Counted from the stretch's first letter, positions 1 to 11,709 are shown. The stretch: 64,000 nucleotides of DNA from Oreohelix idahoensis (GCA_024509875.1 JAMPIV010003419.1:1-64000), one strand, 5' to 3'. The notes: a model not told the origin generated them from the letters alone. Program-made: numbers and translations.

Positions 1-1038
1 TCAGACTCTTTTAGTTGCTCTATCACACAATTCAAATCTCTTTCAACCCGTCAAATAGTTCTCCTGTAATGTTTCCAGTGTACACCACTTCCTCGGTATC
101 TTCCATCAGCGGGCTTGCGAACTTGGAGAAATCCTCTCCGTCCCCCTTCCCAGAACCTAGAAATTTTTTCCGGAAAGACCTTCTCTGACTGAAACACACG
201 TACCAATCACAAGAGAAGCTTTTTTTTCAAATGCCTAGATAGTCAACTTACCTCCGCCGGAGTTTATTTAAAAACTTCGTAGGCGGCTCTCTTAAAGCCC
301 CTGGGAAAGTATCCATAGAGTTCCACTTCCGTTCTTCAAGTCCAGAACCCTGTTATTGCAGAGTTTTTCGAAAAATCGGTCTAAACAGGCGGTTTCCATG
401 GTATCGTTCCTTTCTGAAAAAGGATCCAGCGAAAGTTTCATGGCATTGGTGGAGCAGGTTGCGAATTAGGCACAACATCTGAGCGGGGTGAGTACCGCTC
501 CATCACAAGATGGAAGCCGCTGCACTTTTTTTCCAGCCTACTATAAATGATTGGAGTCTGTCCCTGGATTTCCAGTTGCTTCATGTTAAAGTGCATGCTC
601 TTGGTTGAAGTTTTTTCTCATTTCCTTCTCTTTCCTTGCTTCCGCTCCGCTTCCTTTCTGCTGCGGGGCTTTTCCTCTTTCCTTTCCGCTCCCGCTGCTT
701 TCTGCTGCGTCCTTTCTCTGTTCCTCCGCTGCTTCTGCTGCGGCCTTTTTCTCCGCTCCGCTTGCTCTGCTGCGGCTTTCTCTTATCCGCTCTCTCTTTC
801 CGCTCCCGCTGCTTCTTGCTGCGTCTTTCCGCTCCGCTGCTTCTGCTGTGCGGCTTTCCAGCCCGCTGCTTCTGCCTGCGCCTTCTCCATTTGTAAGTCT
901 TCTATCTGCCATTTCCATCTCTCTTGCATGGAGTTTTTTAGTCTCCTCGCTTAACATATTTCCATCAGGTCTTTCCCACTTAAACCCGTATTCACGACGC
1001 CCTGCCTCCATTAAATCTAGTTCTAATTTTTGCGGCAT
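1..1038 (-). pseudogene. Degraded Ty3/gypsy gag remnant, cut by the left window edge
   Basis: Read on the minus strand, about 1038 to 540 gives a charged Glu/Lys/Arg/Ala-rich stretch (for example REMEMADRRL) whose frame slips repeatedly in purine repeats, as in a Gag N-terminal coiled coil. About 540 to 1 then gives pieces of a retrotransposon capsid in changing frames: a DRFFEKL block, LSQGL, AAYEVF, and later GEDFSKFAS. The same order occurs in the intact Gag of element D (LEKFEK, LSQAL, SAYDVY). Stops and frame changes show that it is dead. The rest of the element would lie left of the window. Upstream, near 1500-1530, the minus strand also shares a short block around ACCCCCTAGACT with the leader of element D, so a D-like source is likely. 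The family is inferred from motif order, not from an alignment. Confidence 0.6.
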
Positions 1039-2378
1039 CTGCCCATGATAATGCAGCACGGGTTTGCGAAGTGGAAAAATTTGGCAGTGACCTCCAAACA
1101 AAAATTGTTTGACTCGCACAAGTAATTATCTCTTTAAAAACAAGCTAGGTTTAAATTAGTAATCAAGTTCAAATCAAGTTCCTTAAAAAATTTATAAAAT
1201 AATCACTACCAGCGTATTCTGAAAAAATTAAATAACAGATTATCTCGAAGTTTCCTATGAAAAAATTTTGATAAATGTTTAAATGATAAAATATTTTCCC
1301 TGCTGTTAACAGAAAAAAGAAATATACTAAGAAAATCATTTTCAGTTCCCTATAGTATCCTCTGTTCCTCAAAAAAGTGTTTCAACCTACTACTCTGTCC
1401 CGTTTGATACTTATTTAAAAAGTATAACTCGTGCTGGTTAGAAATATAATATACTTCCCCGCCCCCCCCCCCCCCCCCCCCTATAAAATAGACAAATTAT
1501 AGTAAAGTCAGTCTAGGGGGTAATCCCTCAAAATTCTAAACAAACTTTGCAATTATCGCAAACTGTACTAGCAGGGATGAAAGTGTGATTTTTCACACTT
1601 CTAAGTCCGGGTTCATTAATTCCAAGACGAGTCTCACAATTGTCCGTGTGGTGCGTATTGGGCAACTATCGACAGTAGTTTTTGCCAGGAATAACATTTG
1701 ATAAAATAGGTAGAAGGTCTCTTTAGAAAATTGGCTCGTTAAAAAAGAATAAAGACCTATTCGAGAATAGGGACAGAAGAAGACGGGAATGCGAATGCTT
1801 TTCCACTGGACAGTGTTTTCTAATTAATTATGGAAAGAGTTCCTGTTTTACCCCCACGACTTTAGCTTCTGCCCTTAGATCCCGTAACAGAAAAAGCTCC
1901 CAAGCCTCATCTGAGTATATAAATTTCCTATAGTGAATATGTAACACCAACAGCACGAGTGATACATTAACAAACTAGATAATGATCAAACGATCGTTGG
2001 GTTTATTAATGAAATATCCACACATATAGGGTTAGTAATGGTTAGAACGTGATGATGGTGAAAGACGATTCACACAAAACACACAGATGGAGATATAAGG
2101 AAAAAAATTGCAAGTAAATTAAGTCAAGTAGTTAATTAAGGAATGCACCAGTGCAAAGCGAAACGATAATGATGTGATATGATACGTTTTACCAAATTGT
2201 GAGTAATCTACACAGTCCCATGTTCTCTAAATGCTTTCTCATTGATATGAATGATTCACCACGTAGTATGCGCATAACATGTCCCCAAGTTGTTATACGT
2301 TATGTCGAGTGGGGTATCTCTAAAGTCGAGGCGACGTTCTTGATGAAAACTTTTTGTCAGACTGACAGAATGGAGACG
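1039..2378. other. Non-coding, AT-rich; probable decayed leader/LTR of the gag relic
   Basis: No reading frame of substance. It contains the C20 run at 1462-1481 and a D-leader-like block near 1500-1530 (minus strand), so part of it is probably the old leader of the gag relic at 1-1038. No LTR boundary could be placed. Confidence 0.3.
1462..1481. repeat. C20 homopolymer
   Basis: Twenty consecutive C (G20 on the minus strand), preceded by CCCCG. It could form i-motif or G-quadruplex structure, and its length is likely unreliable in any assembly. Confidence 0.9.
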
Positions 2379-2392
2379 ATATATATATATAT

Positions 2393-2425
<33 letters not shown>
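2379..2425. repeat. (AT)n microsatellite
   Basis: An almost pure AT dinucleotide tract, followed by further ATAT-rich sequence to about 2490. Confidence 0.9.
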
Positions 2426-2429
<4 letters not shown>

Positions 2430-5400
2430 AAATTATATATATATAAGACTAAATATATATATAAATAAAAACTCTGCGTAATATATATGTATATTCACTT
2501 CACTGTTTGAGTATATCTCATGTAGTGTTGATCAACAGTTAATATCTGTCATATGAACTAAAGGTCAGCCGTTGTCTAATCTCCCGAGAGTACTGGTAAG
2601 AGCTGGATAGTCTTCACGAAATGTTAGTGATATGTAGACTCCTAATCTAGCGTATGACAGTTCGTGATTAATAAAATAAATTTTAGAGTCCTGCTTCATA
2701 GAATGACGACGCTTAGGAGTGTTGTTGCGCACGTGGTATAAGTATCGAGATTCCTCTTTTGACACTCTTTTAGGCTTGACTTCAGATAAAAATGATCTTT
2801 TCGAGTGAATTTGAATTTATAAGACTCTGGATTAAACTTCTTGATAACATGTATTGAACTAGAGTAGCCAAGCAAGTATATGGGTGGACGAAAAATGCTG
2901 CGTGTCCTCCTTCGTGACTTGTGGGTGAGACACTATTCCCTTTTTTCTAATGAGTGAAATGAAAGATGTCCTATGGCGAAATTCGGCAAGCCAAAATGTC
3001 CGTTTTTGATACACTTAATTTCTGGTTAGACCTCAGAACACGTGTGCGCGTGTAGAACTCAGACATTCTGATTGAACCTGAAGACACACAAAAATCTTCG
3101 TAAGTATTTCACATCACTGGTTGACTGTTCATTCATACTACTGCTCATTATTGATCTCTCTCTGAGTTCGATTCTAATTGATGTTAAAATATCTTGTGCA
3201 TGAGAGACTGTGTGAGATTAAGGGTGAAGTATGAACTATTAATTCCCTCCCTATCATCCTATCATCCTTCTAGGAAAATCTTCTGAATTTATAATCGGTT
3301 TATGAAAATAATTAATTGAAACTCTGTCCTTTCTAGCACATTAGCTGTGAGGTTTAAAACAAACAAAGAATAAGAAAATGTATTAATAATCTTGTAAAGA
3401 TCTGCTACCCTTCTCTTCCTTCGCAAATCCTTAAGAACAAAATTCACCTAACAAACTGAATATCATCCACTCTAATAAACACGTCTTATTTAGGATAGGC
3501 CGTTATAGGGATTGTATCTCTGCCACACAATGTAAAACCTTGACTGCCCTCCCTCTAGCGAGCTAAGCGGTCATTAAATTTTCTTGAGTCCAATTGGGGT
3601 TTTCCCTTTAGATCCGTGGACGTACAGCTCCGCCCATAATACTAATCCCTACATAGCCCCTCTGGACGCTCATGATCACAGGAAATCGCTCTTGTCCCCT
3701 GGACCAGTCCAAACGTGGGGTGGATAATTCGCGACCATTTTCGTTGCCTGGCTTGTATGACAAACAGGTAGTGGATAATTGGCTGGCCAAACCAAAAGTG
3801 CAGTCACATTAATTCCCCCCCCCCCTCTGTTGTATTGTGTTCCATGTGTTGTGGGCACTCCTTAGTTTACCATCCGCCCCCATTGTCGCCAGCATGCTAA
3901 CAAAGTCCTCTTTTGTGGCGCCGCCTATTTGTAATACAAGCCCGGTTGCTTTAAAAACAGCATGAGACGATTTTCACCTGGCAGCTGGGCTTCACATACG
4001 ACAATAAGAGATTGTTAAATTCACTTATATACAAGATAGAACGAAGAAAACGAGAGAACACAACATTTAAACACAACGAAAGAAGTAAATGAATATACAA
4101 GACAATGTGTACACAAACCAGACTTGAACATCTAACACATAATGTGCAAGGTCAATTAAGTGGGGCAGCCACAGGAATAACCGTCTGTGTTCAAGCTCCA
4201 CAGCAGAATAGAAAATGCAACGTCACTAAAAGAAAACAGTTTAACACAATATTTTTCCACAAGGAAATAAGAAAATATTAAACTCACCACCCTTCTACAA
4301 GATTACTACAATAATAAGACAACAAGGACGGAACAAATACCAACAATAGACAATGAAGTAATGAGGTCTGCTACATTCCTTTGACCACAAGCCAGAGGAA
4401 GTCAGATGAACAACAAAAGACAAAGCAAGAAAAATTAATTATACAATAAATTATAAGGATGTATTCTAGTAAAGATAAAAATACATCTGGTAAAACTGAA
4501 GTAAATTTGAAAAAAAAAGAATAAAACTAATTAAAGACGAATAACAGAAAAGTCAAGTAAATAGAAGAAAGTGAAAGAAACAATGAACGTAAAAAAATAT
4601 CAACAGAATGATAAGAACTAAGCAATTTAAATAATCTAACTGACGATCCTCTGTAAACTGGTACTTGATGACGATATCTACAGCTCCTCACTGAAACAAT
4701 AATGACGGTTCACAAAACGTTTAGTTACTACATAAAGTCACAAAAATGTCCAGTCAATAATGAACCAGTGGTTCACGCCTTCTGAGACCGCAAGGCTTGG
4801 ATACAGCTCGCCTAACAACGTTAGTGTTCCCCTGTCAAACGAACAGCAGGAACCAAGACCGATAATGACGTCAGTAATGTTCAGTTCACTCCCGTGTGGG
4901 ACTCTTTATGTTGAATAACAGTGTCCAGAAATCTTGGTGTCTCGGGGCAGGTAAGGAAACAGTTCAAAACACACTGTTCTCGTTCATACGGTTCAAAGTC
5001 ATAGATGCGAAGTACCATAGCATCAGTAAACGCAATGCGTCAAGGTACGATCTTATTGACAGCACACACCAGCTCCAGAAAGCACATCATCCAGATTCTT
5101 CAAACGTAGGAAAGTGCCACTTGAACGTTCTGGTACCAAGGTTTCCTGCATAGCTCAGTAAACAAACCCAGTTGTCCGTATACATACACGTCAGCACACG
5201 CTAGGTCTTCAAACTGCCACACAGCGTCCTGCTCAGCACACCACACGTCAGGAAGTCGTTTGGTACAGATATGCGTACCTAAGCAGAAGAGGAACATGTG
5301 TTATGGGGCTAGGCCAGCACGAAGTCACTGACACCTCGTATGATACTGGTACGAGTGTTCCAACAGCACAGGAACCCATGTCAGGGTGGTCAGGTAAGCA

Positions 5401-7121
5401 CTCACAAGTACAACAGCTCCACACAGGATCACAGAGTGAGGTCTTCAAGTACAAACAGGCTTGAGCGCAGATTTGTAGGAACCCGCAGTGACTCAGTCTG
5501 GTTCGCAACTGTATGCACAGCAGCGTAATCTCTTTGGACAGTTGGACTCCTCAGGGACGTCTCTTCAGCCAGGTAGGAAGTAACCAACTTGCCCACCAAA
5601 AAACCAAAGCAGATCCAAAGCCTAACACTAATACTGCTGACACAGTTAGTCATGAAAAAAGACTACCATCTTCAAAAATGTCTTGACATCTTCGCCATCG
5701 CCTGGAAATACAGTCCAACCACTGAGCTACGACAAAATAACAACAACTTTGCCGACACGTATAATCAAGCAACACTACCGTTAGCCCTGAAAATGACCAC
5801 CACAAGCCTAGAGCTGCCAAACCTCTGACACAACCACAACAAAATCTTCTGTCCTGTGATAGGACGACTCCTAACAACTTCACTAGCAACACTATAGCAT
5901 TACAACACCACTTGATTTAAAGTAATGATTAAACACCGCGTCTGAAACTACGTAATTTATAACAGAAGTCTGCTTGTTCCAACAATAAACTGCATCGTCT
6001 TCTCTACTCCTTGAGGGTGCTAATCACTTAAGACTGTCATAGTACTTCATCGATGCATTGAAAAAAACTGTAAAAAGAACTTGTCGATATCTTCCGGCAC
6101 ATGAGGCGGACAACTTACAAATCAACAAACTCACAATTGAAAACTCTCAGGATCACAACAATGCCGCCTAACACCATTAAAAAATACCTAGCCTACCCAA
6201 ACAAACCGTGTGTAAAAAAAAAAAAAACGAGAACCATTAATCCCTGCCAATCACGTAGCGGAACTGACACACGCAAACTCAACACCGGGTAAATGTGAAA
6301 ACAGGCCCAGAGAAAAAGTAACACAAGTAGGTCACTGAACTCATGCTTAAAGGAAACTCCTTCCACTATATTTAAATAAACTGGGCAACTCACTATCTCT
6401 ACTGACGAACTAAAAATGACAATACCGTAGCACAAAATGTCTCTGAAAGTGATAAATTCCACGGACTCTCAAATAAGCCCCCAGCTGTCGCATGAATATG
6501 TGCTGATTAAATATTGCAGTCAATAAGGGTGTAGCGTTTGGTGGAGCATACATGACTAAAGGTAGTTAATGCTACATCACACTGCGACTAGAGTCCTATA
6601 AGAAGGCTCGCGCTATTATGTGAGAGGTCACACTCTAAGCAATCTTAGAGACACCATATATAAAGAACAACTCTTATAAGGTCTGGCAATCTCAACATAT
6701 ATATTCAACAATCTGACAAATATCAGCATACAAATATAATGGGCACAGTGCGAATGCATTAAACCAAAATAACTGGCTACCAATATCAAAGCGACATCAT
6801 CTACATACCCTGCTAAGCTCACAAAATCAACATAGCGCACAACTCGCTACTGGCACTGAACTATAATGGAGATCAACGTACTCAGAGACGCTACGTCAAA
6901 AGACTCATTGACTTGCAAAAGAACTCATACTAAATGGTCTGAAATATTTCCAGCATCACGCTGGGCAAAACTTAGCAGGTATAAGCCAGACAGAGAAGAT
7001 CCTCCATCATCTTCTCCATATACGTCTTCTCTCGACGGCAATCTTGCTGGTCTTCCCCGAACACACTGTCCGGTTGAACTCTCCTCACGCAATCCCCTTG
7101 CGCAGCTTTCAGTCACATTAC
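2426..7121. other. Unassigned region, no gene recognised
   Basis: About 4.7 kb without a convincing coding frame; the longest frames are about 100 codons and show no family motif. A C11 run followed by TCTG sits at 3815-3825 and could be an old minus-strand polypurine tract, but I see no matching LTR pair. About 4000-4600 is A-rich on the plus strand, like the leaders of elements B and C, so this may be an eroded minus-strand element leader. Element A is inserted at its right end. Confidence 0.3.
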
Positions 7122-7126
7122 TGGCT

Positions 7127-8316
7127 TGTTATGGGCTGTTTCTTCTATCTCCAGATATTAGAAGCACGTTGGACGTGAGTTACTGAGTTACTCTCCAATA
7201 ATTCTTTAGGTATTATATTCATCTCTACCATTTCGGCTTACAGTTCAATTGCAGATTTCGAGCCGTTATTGTGTGATTCAATATTATTATTTAATTCAGT
7301 GTCGTTCATTACTTCGTATTAATTCTCCAGCAGTGTTGTATTATTTTATGAGTAATCTTGTAAATATAAATGTGATAGTCTGTACTGACCTTGCAAGGGT
7401 TATCTCAACAGTCACAGCACATTAAACTTGAATAATTCAGGCAATTAACAAGTTCCATTGACGACTGAATATTTTAATACATGTCCTTTTTCCAAATGAA
7501 TACAGGAACGTTTTCACACAACTAATATTGGCATTAAAACATAGTTTTTAGGATCTACTCAATGTTCATCCTACAGACATTGCACGTCTGTGTTAACCGT
7601 TAATTCTATAGCGTCCTTGAGTTTGCAACCAACTCTTTCGAATCCGTTTAGTGGAATTATTATCATTAGGAAATGATATCCTTATTTCATATTCGTGTAT
7701 TCTGTCTATGTCCACTTATTCCATTACTTTGGCTTTCCTAGCCAGGCGTTAACTGCCATAAATATAATATCCTTGCGAAACGTATCTTACGCTATTCGCG
7801 ATTATCCTTGAGACACTCTGGTCCTATACTTCTGACTTGATTAGCTTTTCCCGCATAATCTACACGGATTCTTACGCTATTTATAATTCACAGTGGATAT
7901 CCCACTTTATACATATTCCTCATCAGTGGCTATGCCACATATATTATACACATTCCATAACTGGCTCCGCCACACTTTGAAACACTGCCGGAAGGCTCTA
8001 TGGCCATACGTGGACTTACCCAGTCTATATACACATATCCTTATATCGGCTTAAAAGCCAGAACACAAATGGTTCTACACTTGAGTAAGTGGCTACGCCA
8101 CACATTTGAGACACTTTTCATAAGTGGCTATGCCACACATTTGAAACGCGGCCATCAGGCCCGCAGGCCACACGTGGACTGCGGTTACTAGGCTTGACGC
8201 GTCATACATCGATTTGCGCGATTTCTATTATTAATTCAATTTAAGTGTCTCGAGGTGCAACCATGCGAATGTGGCCATCATTCACATGCTTGCAAACTCC
8301 GAAACAATCCTCAACA
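7127..8316 (-). repeat. 3' LTR of element A
   Basis: Starts TGTTATGGGC and ends CTCAACA on the plus strand, so it has TG...CA termini in either reading. It is preceded by TGGCT. The matching copy is at 23787-24979. It contains the hairpin array at 7926-8136. Confidence 0.93.
7926..8136. repeat. Array of four short hairpins, GTGGC-NNN-GCCAC, inside LTR A
   Basis: Four 13-bp near-perfect palindromes with a 3-nt loop lie at 7926-7938, 7961-7973, 8089-8101 and 8124-8136. Loops are TAT, TCC, TAC and TAT. A related GGCC-rich inverted motif follows at about 8150-8172. The same array recurs in the other LTR at 24589-24799. The second unit starts CTGGC here but GTGGC in the other LTR. Possible roles are protein binding in U3 or R, or RNA structure; none is demonstrated. 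Confidence 0.8.
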
Positions 8317-8333
8317 TCATCCCCCTCGCTCCC
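8317..8333 (-). other. Polypurine tract of element A
   Basis: Minus strand reads GGGAGCGAGGGGGATGA directly before the LTR, the expected position for the plus-strand DNA primer. Confidence 0.75.
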
Positions 8334-8504
8334 AAACGTGACACTCGTGGCACGTGTGAGAGTGGTGGCGAAGATGTACCCGAATATAATGTTATCCATC
8401 ATTAAGAATTTTTCTAATTAAATCAACACTAATAATTAGAAATGTGGATTATAAAAATTATATACATATAGTCAATTTTGGTCACGCCAAAAGCAAAGTC
8501 ATAA

Positions 8505-8975
8505 TCAATCCTGTGACGACAAATTTCTAGACAACAAGTCCGCGAGATTATTATCTGTTCCAGAAATAGGTATGTTTGTGAATGCGAATTCCTGTAACAA
8601 TAGGAACCATCTGTGTATTCTCGCATTCCGCATTGTTCTGGACGTGATGAACGTAAGTGGACTGTGATCTGTCTGAATATAGAACGTTTTACCGATTAGA
8701 TATTTAGACAGTTTCTCCAAGCACCAGACCACAGCCAACAGCTCGCGCTCGCCTGTTGCATATTTCTGTTCAGCAGGTGTAAGCTTGCGTGATACAAACA
8801 AGCACGGATGTAGAATTTCTTCATAGCATTGAAGCAAACAGATTCCTGCGATGGCGAAACTAGAAGCATCTGTTTGAATCACAAATGGTACATGTAAATT
8901 GGGTAATAATAGGATAGGAGGATTCTTAAATAAATTCTTTATCCTAATCAGAGCTTCTTCGCACTGCGGTCCACA
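8505..8975 (-). pseudogene. Element A RNase H domain (frame-shifted from the RT frame)
   Basis: This is the ribonuclease H of the Pol polyprotein, which removes RNA from the RNA:DNA hybrid during reverse transcription. Four acidic positions are visible in order: Asp in QTDASSF, Glu in GERELLAVVW, Asp in IQTDHSPL and Asp in GTDNNLADLLSR. The N-terminal part continues upstream in this frame to about 8975. The preceding RT frame enters at a T8 run (8979-8986, A8 in sense), so a single-base length change there separates the two. The domain ends the polyprotein and is followed by about 190 bp and the polypurine tract. The domain looks complete; only the frame junction is broken. Whether the break is biological or an assembly error cannot be told here. 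Confidence 0.85.
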
Positions 8976-11376
8976 AAATTTTTTTTGGACTACCTTTGGC
9001 CAGCAATCCGGACAAAGGAGCAGAAATCTGTGAGAAGTGAGGTATAAATTTATGGTAATAATTGATTAACCCCAGCAAGCTTCTCACTTGCTTCTTCGAT
9101 GATGGGGTAGCAATATCTAGTATGCGCTTGACTGTATTGTCATCGGGATATAATCTGTGGTTACCTATGCGGTGACCCAGAAATGTAATCTCCCGACAAC
9201 CTATCTGGACCTTAGAAGGTCTTACAGTCAAACCATTTTGTCGCAGTGTAAGAAGTAAAGAAGATAAACCAGTAATGTGGTCTTCCCATGCGTCGTGAAA
9301 TAGACAGATGTCATCAATGTATGTGATAACATCTTTTCTATCGCCCAGAAGGCGGCGCATCATGCGCACAAATGTCGCAGGCGCGTTTACATGGCCGAAG
9401 CACATGTAATTAAATTGGAACAATCCAAATGGAGTAGTAAAGGCGGTGAAAGGCTTGGCATGTTCTGTAAGAGGAATCTGCCAATATCCTTTCGACAGAT
9501 CTAATTTACTAAAGTAAGTAGCTTGTGAAACTTGAGAAAGGAGGTCGTCCAACAAATGCATTGGTTCAGCGTCGCTAATTGTAATACTGTTTAGACGTCT
9601 GAAATCAATACAAATACGGAGCGAACCATCCCTCTTTTTCACAATTACCATGGGAAAAGCATAAGGTGACTCTGATGGAGATATGACTCCCAATCTTATC
9701 ATATCCTTCAGTTCCTTTTCAACCTTATCTTTATGATGTAGAGAAATAGGGTAAGGTCTTAGTTTAATAGGACGATTGTCTGTCAGAATGATGTCATGAG
9801 AAATTAACGATGTTCTACCTGGAAGGTCAGTAAGTACATCATTAAAAGAAAGAAGAACTTCTTGAACTTGACTTTGTTGTTCAGAAGACAAAGTCGAAGA
9901 AATTGTGACATCCTTCCAAGATTCGGAAGATTGTAAAGATGGTAAAGAAAACTGTAGAGGAATCGACGATAAAGTATCTTCGTCATTCACTAATGCGAAA
10001 GAAGAAATATGAGATGAAGACTCAGAAACAGAGTTAATAATGGGAATTAACTCTTGTGGTCTTTCCACTGCCAATTTCAGCATATTGACATGGAAAGTCT
10101 TAATTTTCCCTCTTATGTTTATAGCGTAATCAACATCAGTGACTCGTTTAATGATCACAAGTGGACCCTGCCATGACACCAAAAGTTTATTATCATCGTG
10201 AGGAAGTAGTAACCAAACTTTTTCCCCAGGATTAAAATATCGTAATGTTCTCTTTTGATTATGGAATAATCTAGATTTTTGTGTAGCCGATTTTATGCTA
10301 TCAGATGCATAGGTGCACGCATCAATGATTCTTTGTCGAAGTTCAATTACTAGCTCATAACTAGTACGGGTGGATTCATCTGCTGATGATCCGACCAACA
10401 AATTCTTTAGAATCATCATTGGGCCACGTGGATTAGAGCCATAAACGAGCTCGAACGGACTAAAGCCCGTGCTTTCGTGGGGGACTTCTCGAAATGCAAA
10501 TAAAGCTGCACAAAGGAGCCGGTCCCAGTCACGAGGACATTCCTCGGTGATCTTATGAAGAATCTGTTTAAGCGACCCGTTGTAGCGCTCGCAGACCCCG
10601 TTCGTTTCAGCGTGATATGCACTTGAAAACGAATGGTGAATTGATAGCATCGACTCCACTTCCTTCATAATGTTAGTGGTGAATTGTGAACCTCTGTCTG
10701 ACAAGATTTCTTCCGAAAAACCAATGCGACAAAAAATCGCAAATAATGCATCCGATACCGACGCAGTAGTAATGGTTTTCAGAGGTATAGCCTCAGGCCA
10801 ACGTGTACAAAGGTCTATACATGTTAAGATATATCGGAACCCATTATTAGATGGAATCGATAACGGACCAATAATATCTATTGCTATCTTTTTAAAAGGT
10901 CTTTCTGGTACATCAGTGATTTGTAAGGGTGCCGTATGGAATCTGCCCTTACGTGATATGCTCTGACATGTCGTACATGACCTACAAAACAATTTTGTGT
11001 CCTTATTGACGCCAGGCCAATAGAATTGTGACGTGACTCTGAATAATGTTCTTTTAATGCCCATGTGACCTGCCATGGGAGAGTCATGTCCTGTCTGTAA
11101 TACCAATGGTCTATATTCTTTTGGAACAACCACCTGATGAATAATAGAAATACCATCATCATAGTATCTTGTTAATATGGACTTCTTTATCTGAAACCAA
11201 TGTTGTGATGATCTCGTATGTTTAATAACTTTTTTCTCTGCTAGCGGAAATAAACGCTGTAAACTTGGATCATTTCTTTGTTTTACTGCAAACGCCGCTG
11301 GTGATTCAGCAACGACGTGTGGAGACATAATTGTATCTAATACAGGTGTAGGTGGGGTGGCCATATCTGTCGTCAA
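8944..11376 (-). CDS. Element A Pol: integrase, GPY/F module, reverse transcriptase
   Basis: An 810-codon open frame. Near the N-terminus is the integrase HHCC zinc domain (GHDSPMAGHMG ... CRSCTTCQ). The catalytic core follows, with Asp in AIDIIGPL, Asp in LSDRGSQF and Glu in NGVCERYN. Next comes a GPY/F-type C-terminal module (SWQGPLVI ... HVNMLK). After a linker of about 110 residues is the reverse transcriptase: LDLSKGYWQIPL, the substrate-pocket region (reading FGHVNAPATF where B and C have FGLMNAPATF) and the catalytic YIDDICLF, then FLGH and KKQVRSLLGLINYY. Integrase precedes RT, the Gmr1-like order. The frame is continuous with the protease frame upstream except for one UAA codon (11380-11382), so the real product would be a longer polyprotein. 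It ends early because of the T8 run at 8979-8986. Confidence 0.93.
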   Translation of the reverse strand: MTTDMATPPTPVLDTIMSPHVVAESPAAFAVKQRNDPSLQRLFPLAEKKVIKHTRSSQHWFQIKKSILTRYYDDGISIIHQVVVPKEYRPLVLQTGHDSPMAGHMGIKRTLFRVTSQFYWPGVNKDTKLFCRSCTTCQSISRKGRFHTAPLQITDVPERPFKKIAIDIIGPLSIPSNNGFRYILTCIDLCTRWPEAIPLKTITTASVSDALFAIFCRIGFSEEILSDRGSQFTTNIMKEVESMLSIHHSFSSAYHAETNGVCERYNGSLKQILHKITEECPRDWDRLLCAALFAFREVPHESTGFSPFELVYGSNPRGPMMILKNLLVGSSADESTRTSYELVIELRQRIIDACTYASDSIKSATQKSRLFHNQKRTLRYFNPGEKVWLLLPHDDNKLLVSWQGPLVIIKRVTDVDYAINIRGKIKTFHVNMLKLAVERPQELIPIINSVSESSSHISSFALVNDEDTLSSIPLQFSLPSLQSSESWKDVTISSTLSSEQQSQVQEVLLSFNDVLTDLPGRTSLISHDIILTDNRPIKLRPYPISLHHKDKVEKELKDMIRLGVISPSESPYAFPMVIVKKRDGSLRICIDFRRLNSITISDAEPMHLLDDLLSQVSQATYFSKLDLSKGYWQIPLTEHAKPFTAFTTPFGLFQFNYMCFGHVNAPATFVRMMRRLLGDRKDVITYIDDICLFHDAWEDHITGLSSLLLTLRQNGLTVRPSKVQIGCREITFLGHRIGNHRLYPDDNTVKRILDIATPSSKKQVRSLLGLINYYHKFIPHFSQISAPLSGLLAKGSPKKILWTAVRRSSD

Positions 11377-11379
11377 CTG

Positions 11380-11709
11380 TTATGCTCTGGTGACAACAGC
11401 ATTTGCCACCAGTGGGTGAGATTCAACCCATCTTGTGATCTCATCCGGAGTGCAATCTCTAACTCCAGGTATGTTACCTAATATTATCTCAGCCACGGGA
11501 GCTCTTAAGCCGCAGGCATATACAGTACCAGTGTAAAAAGGTGTGTCGATATAGACACGTGCTACTGGGAATTTTTCTACATTCCCACCAAATGTAATAC
11601 ATTTCACAGTTTTACCCGTGAATGCAGAGGGCTCGATAAGCGAGTGCTGTATTCCGACCGTCGAAGATCCACTATCCCTCAAAACACTTACTTCTTTTCC
11701 ATATAAAAA
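11380..11709 (-). pseudogene. Element A aspartic protease region
   Basis: Retroviral-type aspartyl protease that would process Gag-Pol. The active-site triad is in VLRDSGSSTVGI (Asp-Ser-Gly), with VKCITFGG and the flap/C-terminal region ILGNIPGVRDCTP downstream. It ends AVVTRA followed by in-frame UAA at 11380-11382 and then CAG TTG, continuing open into integrase. Elements B and C have TRAQ at this point. An in-frame TGA (11710-11712) also interrupts this frame before the protease, and the gag frame ends at 11792 in another frame. The simplest reading is a decayed Gag-Pro-Pol junction, but the UAA-CAG-UUG context resembles known readthrough sites. Confidence 0.82.

Noticed and set aside
547..1048. 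Overlapping plus-strand frames rich in Ser, Leu, Phe and Cys
   Set aside because: They are mirrors of the purine-rich coiled-coil part of a minus-strand gag; no motif of their own.
2379..2490. AT tract as a regulatory or matrix-attachment element
   Set aside because: A simple microsatellite explains it; no further evidence.
3815..3825. C11 run as the polypurine tract of another minus-strand element
   Set aside because: No LTR pair, coding region or target duplication could be found around it.
8944..11376. Assignment of A, B, C and F to Ty1/copia because integrase precedes RT
   Set aside because: The GPY/F module, the RT and integrase motif wording and the connection region are Ty3/gypsy-type; only the order resembles copia.
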